A DNA stretch of 64,000 bases from Xanthomonas massiliensis (GTDB lineage Bacteria > Pseudomonadota > Gammaproteobacteria > Xanthomonadales > Xanthomonadaceae). Shown here piece after piece: positions 7,451 to 19,418 of this stretch. The stretch's first letter is position 1. Each line of letters begins with the position of its first letter. Both the position numbers and the translations under genes were made by a program. The stretch spans positions 372,001 to 436,000 of the forward strand of contig NZ_FCOY01000007.1 in assembly GCF_900018785.1 (NCBI RefSeq). The letters are read 5' to 3'. The notes beneath the pieces were generated by a model that ran no database searches, was not told the origin of the DNA, and saw nothing but the letters and a program-made list of their open reading frames with translations.

Positions 7451-8120
7451 CGGGCGCGGCGATCCGGTAGCCGATGCCGTGGCGGGTCTGGATCATCGGT
7501 ACCTCGAAGGGCTTGTCCACCACGGCGCGCAGGCCATGGATGTGCACGCGCAGCGAATCCGAATCCGGTAGCTCCTCGCCCCACACGCGCGTTTCCAGTT
7601 CCTGCCGGGTCACCACCGCCGGCGAGGCTTCCATCAGCGACTGCAGGATCTTCAGCGCGGTCGGGTTGAGCTGCAGCAGCTTGCCCTGGCGCCGTACTTC
7701 CAGCGTATCCAGGTTGTATTCCAGGTCGCCGACGTTGAGCACCCGGGTCTGTACGCCCTTGCCGCGGCGCGCCAGCGCGTTCAGCCGCACCTCCACTTCC
7801 TGCAGCGCGAACGGCTTGATCAGGTAGTCGTCGGCGCCGGAGTCGAAGCCGGCCAGCTTGTTGTCCAGGGTGTCGCGGGCGGTGAGCATCAGCACCGGGG
7901 TCTGCTTGCGCGCCTCGTTGCGCAGCTTGCGGCATACCTCCAGCCCATCCATGCCCGGCAGGTTGAGGTCGAGTACGATGGCGTCGAAATCGTGCACCAC
8001 CGCCAGGTGCAGGCCGGTGACGCCGTCGGCAGCGAAATCCACCGTATGGCCGCGGTCCTCGAGGTAGTCGCCGAGGTTGGCCGCGATGTCGCTGTTGTCT
8101 TCGATCACGAGGATGCGCAT
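7443..8120 (-). CDS. OmpR-family response regulator, ColR/VgrR type
   Basis: A 225-residue regulator with a receiver (D51 in IVLDLNLPGMDG, K in YLIKPF) and a winged-helix DNA-binding domain (TRQELETRVWGEELPDSDSLRVHIHGLR). From memory it matches the VgrR/ColR group of Xanthomonas along most of its length, which controls iron uptake, metal resistance and virulence. The ATG at 8120 has AAGGACA upstream; an in-frame start at 8168 would add 16 residues before the conserved MRILVIEDN. It is the first gene of a two-gene operon with the kinase. Confidence 0.88.
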   Translation of the reverse strand: MRILVIEDNSDIAANLGDYLEDRGHTVDFAADGVTGLHLAVVHDFDAIVLDLNLPGMDGLEVCRKLRNEARKQTPVLMLTARDTLDNKLAGFDSGADDYLIKPFALQEVEVRLNALARRGKGVQTRVLNVGDLEYNLDTLEVRRQGKLLQLNPTALKILQSLMEASPAVVTRQELETRVWGEELPDSDSLRVHIHGLRAVVDKPFEVPMIQTRHGIGYRIAAPDA

Positions 8121-8293
8121 GACGTGTCCTTCAGTTGTGCGTTGAAGCCCGGCAACGACGCGCGCCACGGCCGCATGGCAGGGTGGCTAGCTTGAACGAA
8201 GGCCGGGCAGGGAGTCAAAAGACCGTCCTGTTTGACGCCCGCGGGCGGCGATCGGTTCCCGCCGGCCACCGCCGGGTTCAGGCGCAGGACGGC

Positions 8294-9163
8294 TCAGCAC
8301 GTCGCCAGCGACTCGATCACCGCGCCGGCGACGTCGACCCCGCAGGCCGCCTCGATGCCCTCCAGGCCCGGCGTGGAGTTGATCTCCATCACCAGCGGCC
8401 CGCGCCGCGAACGGATCAGGTCCACCCCGGCCACGCCCAGGCCGATGGCCGCGGCCGCACGCACCGCCACGTCGCGCTCGCCCGCGCTGAGCTCGACCGC
8501 CTCGGCCACGCCGCCGCGATGCAGGTTGGAGCGGAAGTCGCCTTCCGGTGCCTGCCGCATCATCGCCGCCACCACCTCGCGGCCGATGACGAAACAGCGC
8601 AGGTCCGCGCCCTGCGCCTCGCCGATGAACTCCTGCACGATGAAGTCGGCGTACAGGCCGCGCAGGGCCTCCACCGCCCCGCGCGAGGCCGACAGCTTCT
8701 CGGTCAGCATCACCCCGGCGCCCTGTGCCCCGCTGGTGAGCTTGATCACGTGCGGCGTCTCGCCGAGCATGGCCAGCAGGTCGTCGGTGTCGTCCGGACT
8801 GTCGCCGAAGACCGTGGTCGGCATCGCCAGGCCATGGGCCGCCAGCACCTGGTGCGCCAGCAGCTTGTCGCGCGAACGCACGATGGCATCGGCGGGGTTG
8901 GGCGTGCGGCTGCCCATCAGCTGGAACTGGCGCAGCACCGCGGTGCCATAGCGCGTCACCGACACGCCGATGCGCGGGATCACCGCGTCGTAGCCGGTCA
9001 ACGGCCGGCCCTTGTAGTGCAAGGAGAAGCCCTCGGTGCCGATGCGCATGTAGCAGCGCAACGGATCGAGCACCCGCACGGTGTGCCCGCGCACGCGCCC
9101 CGCCTCGACCAGGCGACGCGTCGAGTACAGGCGGCTGTTGCGGGACAGGATCGCGATCTTCAT
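8294..9163 (-). CDS. rimK: RimK-family ATP-grasp ligase (ribosomal protein S6 modification)
   Basis: A 289-residue ATP-grasp enzyme that in E. coli adds glutamate residues to the C-terminus of ribosomal protein S6. The start [18 protein letters not shown], the central [11 protein letters not shown] and [16 protein letters not shown], and the Mg/ATP-binding end [28 protein letters not shown] are diagnostic for RimK. The ATG at 9163 is preferred over an upstream in-frame start because the conserved sequence begins there. It lies 173 bp upstream of vgrR on the same strand, apparently a separate unit. Confidence 0.92.
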   Translation of the reverse strand: MKIAILSRNSRLYSTRRLVEAGRVRGHTVRVLDPLRCYMRIGTEGFSLHYKGRPLTGYDAVIPRIGVSVTRYGTAVLRQFQLMGSRTPNPADAIVRSRDKLLAHQVLAAHGLAMPTTVFGDSPDDTDDLLAMLGETPHVIKLTSGAQGAGVMLTEKLSASRGAVEALRGLYADFIVQEFIGEAQGADLRCFVIGREVVAAMMRQAPEGDFRSNLHRGGVAEAVELSAGERDVAVRAAAAIGLGVAGVDLIRSRRGPLVMEINSTPGLEGIEAACGVDVAGAVIESLATC

Positions 9164-9370
9164 CGACGGCCGGAGGACGCGCTGGCCACCGGCGGCCCTC
9201 CGGGAAAGCACGGCGTGCATTGTGGGCCGCCGCTCCCCCGTCCGGCAACGGCCAGCGCCACATCGTCCGCATCCACGCCACGGCCGGCGAACGCACGCGC
9301 ACGCCTTCGGCCTTCGCTGCAGTGCGAAGAGGAAACTTGCGGGAAGGGATTGGCCGCGAACGCGGCGAGA

Positions 9371-9444
9371 TGGAGCGGGTGAAGGGAATCGAACCCTCGT
9401 CAGTAGCTTGGGAAGCTACAGCTCTACCATTGAGCTACACCCGC
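9371..9444 (-). tRNA. tRNA-Gly (anticodon CCC)
   Basis: A 74-nt cloverleaf with acceptor GCGGGTG/CACCCGC, T-loop GGTTCGATTCC and encoded CCA (complement of 9371-9373). The anticodon loop TTCCCAA gives CCC, reading GGG. It is the last gene of the hupB-proximal tRNA group. Confidence 0.95.
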
Positions 9445-9540
9445 GACGCGAGGCGGAAGTCTAATTCGGGGCCGCCCACCAATGCAATTGCAACGCACGC
9501 AGACAACCGCAGGCGCCCCGGGGGGACATCGCCGGCGCAT

Positions 9541-9564
9541 AAAAAAACCCCGGCAAGGCCGGGG
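9541..9564 (-). terminator. Terminator between tRNA-Asp and tRNA-Gly
   Basis: On the minus strand a GC-only 7-bp stem (GCCGGC-rich arms, loop 9555-9557) is followed by seven Ts. It ends the tRNA-Asp transcript, so tRNA-Gly needs its own promoter or read-through. Confidence 0.85.
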
Positions 9565-9570
9565 CGAAAA

Positions 9571-9647
9571 TGGCGGAGCGGACGGGACTCGAACCCGCGA
9601 CCTCCGGCGTGACAGGCCAGCATTCTAACCAGCTGAACTACCGCTCC
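9571..9647 (-). tRNA. tRNA-Asp (anticodon GTC), copy 2 of tandem pair
   Basis: A 77-nt tRNA with acceptor GGAGCGG, anticodon loop CTGTCAC (GTC) and encoded CCA. It is base-for-base identical to the copy at 9715-9791, and each copy is followed by its own terminator. Confidence 0.96.
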
Positions 9648-9672
9648 AAATTTTCTGCTCCCGGCATTCCCG

Positions 9673-9704
9673 GGAAAACAAGGCCCCCGTTCGTCACGGG
9701 GGCC
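9673..9704 (-). terminator. Terminator between the two tRNA-Asp genes
   Basis: On the minus strand a perfect 9-bp stem (ACGGGGGCC... with a 5-nt loop, 9704-9682 on the plus coordinates) is followed by TTGTTTT. It ends the tRNA-Val/tRNA-Asp copy 1 transcript. Confidence 0.8.
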
Positions 9705-9714
9705 CTGCGTCTGT

Positions 9715-9791
9715 TGGCGGAGCGGACGGGACTCGAACCCGCGACCTCCGGCGTGACAGGCCAGCATTCTAACCAGCTGAACTACCGCTCC
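9715..9791 (-). tRNA. tRNA-Asp (anticodon GTC), copy 1 of tandem pair
   Basis: A 77-nt tRNA identical in sequence to the copy at 9571-9647: acceptor GGAGCGG, anticodon GTC, encoded CCA. It lies 29 nt downstream of tRNA-Val. Confidence 0.96.
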
Positions 9792-9820
9792 GCGCCTATG
9801 ACCTTTGCCTGGTGCTTATC

Positions 9821-9895
9821 TGGTGGGTGCTGAGGGTTTCGAACCCCCGACCCTCTCCTTGTAAGGGAGACGCTCTACCGCTGAGCTAAGCACCC
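9821..9895 (-). tRNA. tRNA-Val (anticodon TAC)
   Basis: A 75-nt tRNA with acceptor GGGTGCT, anticodon loop CTTACAA (TAC) and encoded CCA. It begins only 11 nt after the hupB stop codon with no terminator between, so hupB transcripts probably run into it. Confidence 0.96.
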
Positions 9896-9906
9896 AAGCG
9901 AGCTGA

Positions 9907-10179
9907 TTAGTTTACGGCATCCTTCAGGGCTTTGCCAGCCTTGAACGAAGGATTCTTCGAAGCGGCGATCTCGATGGTCTCGCCCGTCTTCGGGTTGCGG
10001 CCCGAACGCGCGGCGCGCTCGCGGACCTCGAAGGTACCAAAGCCCACCAGCGTCACTGCGTCGCCCTTGGCCAGGGCCTTCTTGATCTCGCTGACGACGG
10101 CATCGACGGCGCGGCCGGCTTCGGCCTTGGAGATGTCCGCTGCGGCAGCGACACCGTCGATCAATTCGGTCTTATTCAT
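9907..10179 (-). CDS. hupB: DNA-binding protein HU-beta
   Basis: HU is a small nucleoid protein that bends and compacts DNA. The 90-residue sequence [21 protein letters not shown]... with [26 protein letters not shown] shows the typical helix-turn-helix dimer body and the beta-arm ending in GRNPKTG. The ATG at 10179 is the conserved start. It follows lon on the same strand (clpP-clpX-lon-hupB, as in E. coli), with its own sigma-70-like promoter at 10310-10338 and a leader of about 120 nt. A tRNA-Val gene starts 11 nt after its stop. Confidence 0.97.
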   Translation of the reverse strand: MNKTELIDGVAAAADISKAEAGRAVDAVVSEIKKALAKGDAVTLVGFGTFEVRERAARSGRNPKTGETIEIAASKNPSFKAGKALKDAVN

Positions 10180-10309
10180 GGATGGAAACTCCCTTTGCGG
10201 CCGGGACCGCTGAACTGAGAATCGGAATCGGGCCGATACGCGACCTGCGGGATCCCGATGACATTTTCGATTCGCCAGCACGTCCAGTGTTGTGCCCGCG
10301 AGGCGGAAT

Positions 10310-10338
10310 TGTATACCAGCGGCCCATGGGCCATGCAA
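10310..10338 (-). promoter_or_regulatory. Candidate sigma-70 promoter of hupB
   Basis: On the minus strand TTGCAT (10338-10333), a 17-bp spacer and TATACA (10315-10310) form a good vegetative promoter in the lon-hupB gap. The spacer holds a 12-bp palindrome GGCCCATGGGCC. The predicted start is near 10303, about 124 nt upstream of the hupB ATG. Confidence 0.6.
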
Positions 10339-10399
10339 CCGGAAACCCCCGGCGCAGCGCGGTTTTCGGGCCGCGCGCGCCGCGCCGGAAGGCCCGGGT

Positions 10400-12868
<2,469 letters not shown>

Positions 12869-12900
12869 TGCAGGGCTCCGGTTGCGTTGGGGCGGCCACG

Positions 12901-12935
12901 AAAAAAGCCGATGGCCCCGTTATGGGGCCATCGGC
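12901..12935 (-). terminator. clpX intrinsic terminator
   Basis: On the minus strand a perfect 12-bp stem (GCCGATGGCCCC and its complement) with a 5-nt loop is followed by six Ts. It ends clpX transcripts 55-90 bp after the stop codon. The loop and one arm also carry the -10 element of a candidate lon promoter. Confidence 0.9.
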
Positions 12936-12948
12936 TCGGGGTTGCAAG
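12920..12948 (-). promoter_or_regulatory. Candidate sigma-32 promoter of lon, embedded in clpX terminator
   Basis: On the minus strand CTTGCAA (12948-12942; 6 of 7), a 14-bp spacer and CCCCATAA (12927-12920; 7 of 8) match the sigma-32 consensus. The -10 element lies in the apical part of the clpX terminator stem-loop, and transcription would start near 12913, inside the hairpin. The lon leader would be about 45 nt. lon is a known sigma-32 target in E. coli. Confidence 0.65.
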
Positions 12949-12989
12949 AGCGGCACGGCACCTGCCGGACCGCCGCTCATGCGCCGGTT

Positions 12990-14276
<1,287 letters not shown>

Positions 14277-14404
14277 GCTTCGATTACCCAATTGGCCCAC
14301 CCGCTGAACGGGTGGTTCGTTTCGAGAATAGCACAGGGCCGGGAGGACGCCAGTCCGACCCCGACCCTGCCATTTACTTCTTCGTTTTCAGCAACTTGGC
14401 TGCG

Positions 14405-15031
14405 TCAGACCGACTGGATCGACTCGTCGGGCCGGCGCTCGAGCACCTCGTCCACCAGGCCGTAGGCCTTGGAGTCCGCGGCGCTCTTGAAGTTGTCGCG
14501 CTCGGTGTCGCGGGCGATGGTCTCCAGCGACTGGCCGGTGTGCTTGGCCAGGATCTCGTTCAGCCGCGCGCGCAGGGTCAGGATCTCGCGCGCATGGATG
14601 TCGATGTCCGAGGCCTGGCCCTGGAAGCCGCCCAGCGGCTGGTGGATCATCACCCGCGAGTTCGGCAGCGCGTAGCGCTTGCCGGCCGCGCCGGCGGCCA
14701 GCAGCAGCGCGCCCATCGAGGCGGCCTGGCCGACGCAGATGGTGCTCACGTCCGGCTTGATGTACTGCATGGTGTCGTAGATCGCCATGCCGGCGGTGAC
14801 CACGCCACCGGGCGAGTTGATGTACAGGCTGATGTCCTTCTCGGGGTTCTCCGCCTCGAGGAACAGCAGCTGCGCCATCACCAGGTTGGCGACGTTGTCG
14901 TCGATCGGGCCGACCAGGAAGATCAGGCGTTCCTTCAGCAGGCGCGAGTAGATGTCATAGGCGCGCTCGCCGCGGCTGGTCTGCTCGACCACCATCGGCA
15001 CCAGGTTCAAGGCTCTCGTCACATTGTCCAC
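14405..15031 (-). CDS. clpP: ClpP, ATP-dependent Clp protease proteolytic subunit
   Basis: ClpP forms the tetradecameric peptidase chamber used by ClpX and ClpA. The 208-residue sequence shows the catalytic triad S105 (GQAASMGA), H130 ([10 protein letters not shown]) and D179 (ERDNF). The start is a GTG at 15031 with AGGAG about 9 nt upstream; [29 protein letters not shown] is the conserved processed N-terminal region. It lies between tig and clpX, the classic order. The 122-bp gap to tig holds a GC-rich stem-loop (15100-15130) without a T-run. Confidence 0.97.
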   Translation of the reverse strand: MDNVTRALNLVPMVVEQTSRGERAYDIYSRLLKERLIFLVGPIDDNVANLVMAQLLFLEAENPEKDISLYINSPGGVVTAGMAIYDTMQYIKPDVSTICVGQAASMGALLLAAGAAGKRYALPNSRVMIHQPLGGFQGQASDIDIHAREILTLRARLNEILAKHTGQSLETIARDTERDNFKSAADSKAYGLVDEVLERRPDESIQSV

Positions 15032-15153
15032 GCGCGGATCTCCTGCTCTCTTGCTTCTTGGTTGACCCCCGCACGCGACATGCGGGAGGTTCGCCTCGCC
15101 GGGCCGGTGCCGTCAAAGCACGTCGGCCCGCCGGGCACTGGCATTGCGGCCGG

Positions 15154-16449
15154 CTACTGCCGGATCGCTTCCTGGAACGACAGCGCCTTCTCGGTGTGGT
15201 GGGCGCGCTCGGCGATCCAGTCGATCACCTGCTCCTCCATCACCCGGCTCTGCAGTCCCCCCATCAACTGGGGATCGTTGCGGTACATCTCAATGACCTG
15301 CTCGGGCTCCTCGTAGGTGGAGGCGATCAGGCGCAGCGTCTCGCTGACCCGCTTGGGATCCAGGCGCAGCTCGTTGCGGCGGGCGATCTCGCCGACCAGC
15401 AGGCCGACCAGCACCCGCTTGCGGGCCGCGTCCTGGAACGACTTCCAGGCATCTTCGGGCACCTGGCCCGGGTCGCGGCCGCTGCGGCGGACCTGGTCGA
15501 GCTGCTGGGCGAGCATGCTGCGCGCCTCGTTCTCGACCAGGCGCGGCGGCAGTTCGGTCTGGGCGTAGGCGGCGATCAGCTGCTCGCCGACCTCGCGGCG
15601 CAGGCGGTTCATCAAGGCGCCCTTCAGCTCGCGCTCCAGGTTGGTGCGGATCTCCTTGCGGAACTGCTCGAGATCCCCGCCCTTGACGCCGAAACTCTTG
15701 ATGAAGTCCTTGTCCACTTCCGGCAGCACGGGCTCGGACACTTCCAGCGCCTTCACGTGCACCTGGACGGTCTTGCCGGCCAGCTGCGGCACCCGCCAGT
15801 CGGCCGGGAAGGCCACGTCCAGGGTCTTTTCCTCGCCCTTGGCCAGGCCGACCAGACCCTGCTCGATCTGCTCGAACATCACGCCCGAGCCGATCACCAC
15901 GCTGCCCTTCTCCGCGCCCTCGGCCGGCAGGCGCTCGTCGCCGGCCTGCGACCAGGTCTCCAGCGCGACCAGGTCGCCGGCCTGCGCGCCGCGCGCCACC
16001 GGCGAGAAGCTGCGGCGCTGCAGGCGCAGGTTCTCGATCATCTGGTCGATGTCGGCGTCGGTCACCTCGGCGGTGGCGCGCTCGACTTCCAGCTTGGCCA
16101 CGTCGATTTCGCCGAAATCAGGCACCAGCTCGACCGTGGCGACGAAGTCCAGCTCGCCCTCGCCGGCCCGGTCGATGCGCGGGGCACCGGCGATGCGCAG
16201 CGCGTTCTCGCGCACCACCGCGTCGAAGGTCTCGCGCAGCAGCCCTTCCAGCGCCTCGGCGCGCACCTGCGGCCCGAAGCGCTGCTCGATCACCTTCGCC
16301 GGCACCTTGCCCGGGCGGAAGCCCTTGATGCGGGCGGTGCGCGCGATCTCGCGCAGGCGGCCGCCGACGTGGGTCTGCAGGCGATCCTCCGGCAGGGAGA
16401 AGGTCAGGCGGCGTTCCAGGTTGCCGGTGGATTCGATCGAAGCTTGCAT
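15154..16449 (-). CDS. tig: Trigger factor, ribosome-associated chaperone
   Basis: Trigger factor binds at the ribosome exit tunnel and shields nascent chains. The 431-residue protein has an N-terminal ribosome-binding domain with the signature [17 protein letters not shown], a central FKBP-type domain ([12 protein letters not shown]...[25 protein letters not shown]) and a helical C-terminal arm region. The ATG at 16449 has AGGAG upstream; an open frame continues upstream through the tRNA-Leu gene and is rejected as the start. It heads the tig-clpP-clpX-lon block. Confidence 0.96.
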   Translation of the reverse strand: MQASIESTGNLERRLTFSLPEDRLQTHVGGRLREIARTARIKGFRPGKVPAKVIEQRFGPQVRAEALEGLLRETFDAVVRENALRIAGAPRIDRAGEGELDFVATVELVPDFGEIDVAKLEVERATAEVTDADIDQMIENLRLQRRSFSPVARGAQAGDLVALETWSQAGDERLPAEGAEKGSVVIGSGVMFEQIEQGLVGLAKGEEKTLDVAFPADWRVPQLAGKTVQVHVKALEVSEPVLPEVDKDFIKSFGVKGGDLEQFRKEIRTNLERELKGALMNRLRREVGEQLIAAYAQTELPPRLVENEARSMLAQQLDQVRRSGRDPGQVPEDAWKSFQDAARKRVLVGLLVGEIARRNELRLDPKRVSETLRLIASTYEEPEQVIEMYRNDPQLMGGLQSRVMEEQVIDWIAERAHHTEKALSFQEAIRQ

Positions 16450-16607
16450 GTTGACTCCTGCCACCGGCGGCACGCGGCCGCCGGCCTCGAAATGGGAATG
16501 GATGGATTGCGACGGGCGGCCCGCAGGCCGCCGCAGCCCTCGATTTTCGCCGATTACGGCGGCGCCCGCCACTCGCGCGGGCCAGGGGCATGAACGGGGG
16601 AGAGCCA

Positions 16608-16692
16608 TGGTGCGAAAGGCGGGACTCGAACCCGCACGCCGTGAGGCACTGGTACCTAAAACCAGGGCGTCTACCAATTCCGCCACTTTCGC
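16608..16692 (-). tRNA. tRNA-Leu (anticodon TAG)
   Basis: An 85-nt class II tRNA with a variable arm (TGCCTCACGGCG), acceptor GCGAAAG/CTTTCGC, anticodon loop TTTAGGT (TAG) and encoded CCA. It lies directly upstream of tig on the same strand, after the terminator of the tRNA-Lys group. Confidence 0.95.
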
Positions 16693-16722
16693 AGTGCGCG
16701 GCATTGTGGCAGCCGCGCCGGC

Positions 16723-16753
16723 AAAGAAAAAGGCACCCGCCGGAGCGGGTGCC
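16723..16753 (-). terminator. Terminator of the tRNA Pro-Arg-His-Lys group
   Basis: On the minus strand a perfect 9-bp stem (GGCACCCGC and its complement, 4-nt loop) is followed by TTTTTCTTT. It ends the four-tRNA transcript before tRNA-Leu. Confidence 0.88.
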
Positions 16754-16759
16754 TTCTAT

Positions 16760-16835
<76 letters not shown>

Positions 16836-16905
16836 TTGAAACCGGGCGCACATTATAGGCGCGCCTCGCATCCCGTTGCAACACCTTCGGGACGCTTGTT
16901 GTCAG

Positions 16906-16983
16906 TGGGGTGGCTGATGGGATTCGAACCCACGACCACTGGAATCACAATCCAGTACTCTAACCAACTGAGCTACAGCCACC
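16906..16983 (-). tRNA. tRNA-His (anticodon GTG)
   Basis: A 78-nt tRNA with anticodon loop TTGTGAT (GTG), a 5' GGTGGCT end providing the G-1 nucleotide characteristic of tRNA-His opposite C73, and encoded CCA. Confidence 0.95.
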
Positions 16984-17012
16984 ACTGAAAAACCTTCCTG
17001 CCGTACCGCCGA

Positions 17013-17089
17013 TGGCGCGCCCGGCAGGACTCGAACCTGCAACCACCGGCTTAGAAGGCCGGTGCTCTATCCGGTTGAGCTACGGGCGC
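17013..17089 (-). tRNA. tRNA-Arg (anticodon TCT)
   Basis: A 77-nt tRNA with acceptor GCGCCCG/CGGGCGC, anticodon loop CTTCTAA (TCT) and encoded CCA. The 5' end is set at 17089 because the acceptor stem pairs fully only from that base. Confidence 0.94.
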
Positions 17090-17130
17090 CCGGACCGGAT
17101 CGCATCCCAACCCGCCGGGAAGCTTTGGAT

Positions 17131-17207
17131 TGGTCGGGGTAGAGGGATTCGAACCCCCGACATCCTGCTCCCAAAGCAGGCGCGCTACCAGACTGCGCTA
17201 TACCCCG
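17131..17207 (-). tRNA. tRNA-Pro (anticodon TGG)
   Basis: A 77-nt tRNA with acceptor CGGGGTA/TACCCCG, anticodon loop TTTGGGA (TGG) and encoded CCA. It is the first gene of the Pro-Arg-His-Lys tRNA group. Confidence 0.95.
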
Positions 17208-17363
17208 GCGGAACGGATCTTTCGTGCCTACGCCCGAAAGGCCGGCTATTGTGGGAAGCGCGGGCGCCGCTGTCAATGGACACGGCCGCATCCGCCGCGA
17301 TCGGCTATGCTCGGGCCACGTGCCGTCGTGGACCGGCGGCCATCCACGCTGAAGGAAGACGAC

Positions 17364-18128
17364 ATGATCAGAAGCGGCAACCCTGCCCTGCAGGAATCCA
17401 CTTTCCTCGACCTCGGCAGCGGCGCGGTGGTGCGTCGCGACGCCGGCGCCATGAGCCTGAACGGCACGGTCAACAAGACCGGCCTGCTCCTGCTGCTGGC
17501 GGTGCTGACCGCGGCCTTCGCCTGGCACCAGGCGGTGGGGGCGGACGGCCTGCCGCAGCCGGCCGCCGGCCTCTATGCGATCGGCGGGGCCGTCGCCGGC
17601 CTGGTGTTCGCGCTGGCCACCATCTTCAAGAAGACCTGGGCACCGGTCACCGCGCCGCTGTACGCGCTGGCCGAGGGCTTCTTCCTCGGGGCGATCTCGG
17701 CGGTCTACGAGGCCCGCTTCGGCGGCATCGTGTTCCAGGCGGTGCTGTTGACCTTCGGCACGCTGTTCGCGCTGCTGTTCGCCTACCGCAGCGGCTGGAT
17801 CAAGGCCACCGAGAACTTCAAGCTGGGCGTGGTCGCCGCCACCGGCGGCATCGCGCTGGTGTACCTGGCCACGATCGTGCTCGGGTTCTTCAACGTGCAG
17901 ATCCCCTACATCCACGATTCCGGGCTGATCGGCATCGGCTTCAGCCTGGCGGTGGTCGTGGTGGCGGCGCTGAACCTGGTGCTGGATTTCGACTTCATCG
18001 AGACCGGCATCGACCAGGGCGCGCCCAAGTACATGGAGTGGTACGGCGCGTTCGGCCTGATGGTCACGCTGGTGTGGCTGTACATCGAGTTCCTGCGCCT
18101 GCTGTCCAAGCTGCAGTCGCGCAACTGA
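17364..18128 (+). CDS. Bax inhibitor-1 / YccA-like multi-pass membrane protein
   Basis: A 254-residue integral membrane protein with about seven hydrophobic helices from residue 38 on (TGLLLLLAVLTAAFAW to LMVTLVWLYIEFLRLL). The sequence PLYALAEGFFLGAISAVYE and the terminal acidic helix pattern (VLDFDFIETGIDQGAPKYMEWYGAFGL) fit the Bax1-I-like COG4760 group. E. coli YccA of the wider family modulates FtsH, and eukaryotic relatives leak calcium, but function in this branch is not established. The ATG at 17364 has AAGGAAG upstream. It is a single gene divergent from the tRNA group. Confidence 0.85.
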   Translation: MIRSGNPALQESTFLDLGSGAVVRRDAGAMSLNGTVNKTGLLLLLAVLTAAFAWHQAVGADGLPQPAAGLYAIGGAVAGLVFALATIFKKTWAPVTAPLYALAEGFFLGAISAVYEARFGGIVFQAVLLTFGTLFALLFAYRSGWIKATENFKLGVVAATGGIALVYLATIVLGFFNVQIPYIHDSGLIGIGFSLAVVVVAALNLVLDFDFIETGIDQGAPKYMEWYGAFGLMVTLVWLYIEFLRLLSKLQSRN

Positions 18129-18220
18129 GGCGCCCATGAGGATCACCCCGCCCCGGCGTCGTTCCGCGGCGGGACTGCCGGGCGGCGGCGGACCGGAGTC
18201 CGCTGCCGGCCCCGGAAGCA

Positions 18221-18246
18221 GGAAGGGCGCCCATGGGCGCCCTTCC
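18221..18246. terminator. Bidirectional terminator between Bax1-like gene and isocitrate dehydrogenase
   Basis: A perfect 26-nt palindrome GGAAGGGCGCCC-AT-GGGCGCCCTTCC centred between convergent genes. It has short T-rich tails (CTTCG) only. Confidence 0.8.
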
Positions 18247-18283
18247 TTCGTTGCGGTACCTGCGGCCGTGGCCGCCAGCCGGC

Positions 18284-19291
18284 TCAGACCCGGCTGGCGA
18301 TCGCCTGGGCGAAGGACTGGGTGGTGCCGCTGCCGCCCAGGTCCGGGGTCAGCGAATCCTTGGCCTCCAGCGTGGCGACGATGGCCTTGCGCAGGCGCTC
18401 GGCGTTCTCGACCTGGCCCAGGTGGTCGAGCATCTGCGCGGCGGCGAGCAGCAGCGCGCACGGGTTGGCCTTGCCCTGGCCGGCGATGTCCGGCGCCGAG
18501 CCGTGCACGGCCTCGAAGATCGCCGCGTCCTTGCCGATGTTGGCGCCCGGAGCCAGCCCCAGGCCGCCGACCAGGCCGGCGCACAGGTCCGACAGGATGT
18601 CGCCGAACAGGTTGGTGGTGACGATCACGTCGAACTGCTCGGGACGCATCACCAGCTGCATGCAGGCGTTGTCCACGATCATTTCCTGGAACTGGATCTG
18701 CGGATACTCGGCGGCGACCTCGCGCGCCACCTTCAGGAACAGGCCCGAGGTGGACTTGATGATGTTGGCCTTGTGCACGGCGGTGACCTTCTTGCGGCCG
18801 GTGCTCTTGGCCAGCTCGAAGGCATAGCGCACGATGCGCTCGGAACCCTTGCGCGTCACCCGAGCCATCGACACGGCGGTCTCGCCGTCGGCGGAGACTT
18901 CCTGGCCCTCGCTCAGGTAGGCGCCCTCGGTGTTCTCGCGCACGGTGATCAGGTCCACGCCGTCGGCGAAGCGCGACTTGGTGTTCGGGAACGACTTGGC
19001 CGGACGCACGTTGGCGTACAGGTCGAAGTGGCGGCGCAGGGCCACGTTGATCGAGGAGAAGCCCTCGCCGACCGGGGTGGTCAGCGGGCTCTTGAGCGCC
19101 ACCTTGTTGCGGGCGATGGATTCCAGGGTGGCCGCCGGCAGCAGCTCGCCGTGTTTTTCCAGCGCGACCAGGCCGGCATCGGCCTCCTCGTACGCCAGGC
19201 CGACGTCGAGGGCGGCGAGCACGGCAAGCGTCGCGTCCATGATCTCCGGGCCGATACCGTCGCCGCGGATGATCGTGATTGTCTGTGTCAT
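18284..19291 (-). CDS. icd: NAD-dependent isocitrate dehydrogenase
   Basis: A 335-residue beta-decarboxylating dehydrogenase converting isocitrate to 2-oxoglutarate in the TCA cycle. Signature regions are TIIRGDGIGPEIMDATL at the N-terminus, the substrate Arg/Ser region SINVALRRHFDLYANVRPAKS, LITVRENTEGAYL, the Lys-Asp metal site (NLFGDILSDLCAGLVGGLGLAPG) and FEAVHGSAPDIAGQGKANP. The short length and sequence match the NAD-specific type known in Xanthomonas rather than the 416-residue NADP enzyme of E. coli; NAD preference is therefore inferred from family. The ATG at 19291 is chosen over a longer frame. Confidence 0.9.
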   Translation of the reverse strand: MTQTITIIRGDGIGPEIMDATLAVLAALDVGLAYEEADAGLVALEKHGELLPAATLESIARNKVALKSPLTTPVGEGFSSINVALRRHFDLYANVRPAKSFPNTKSRFADGVDLITVRENTEGAYLSEGQEVSADGETAVSMARVTRKGSERIVRYAFELAKSTGRKKVTAVHKANIIKSTSGLFLKVAREVAAEYPQIQFQEMIVDNACMQLVMRPEQFDVIVTTNLFGDILSDLCAGLVGGLGLAPGANIGKDAAIFEAVHGSAPDIAGQGKANPCALLLAAAQMLDHLGQVENAERLRKAIVATLEAKDSLTPDLGGSGTTQSFAQAIASRV

Positions 19292-19418
19292 TGAGTGGGA
19301 TTCCGGACAGGGGAAGCGCCGGCCGGCCAGACCCGACACAGCGCGGGGACAAAGCGTGAAGTCGGGCAATTATGCCCGAACGCCCGCCGCCGCCCCAAAT
19401 CGCCTGCCCGCGGCCGGC

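Noticed and set aside
15032-15153. Sigma-32 promoter for clpP
   Set aside because: A -10-like CCGCATGT exists before clpP, but no -35 match lies at 12-15 bp upstream of it.
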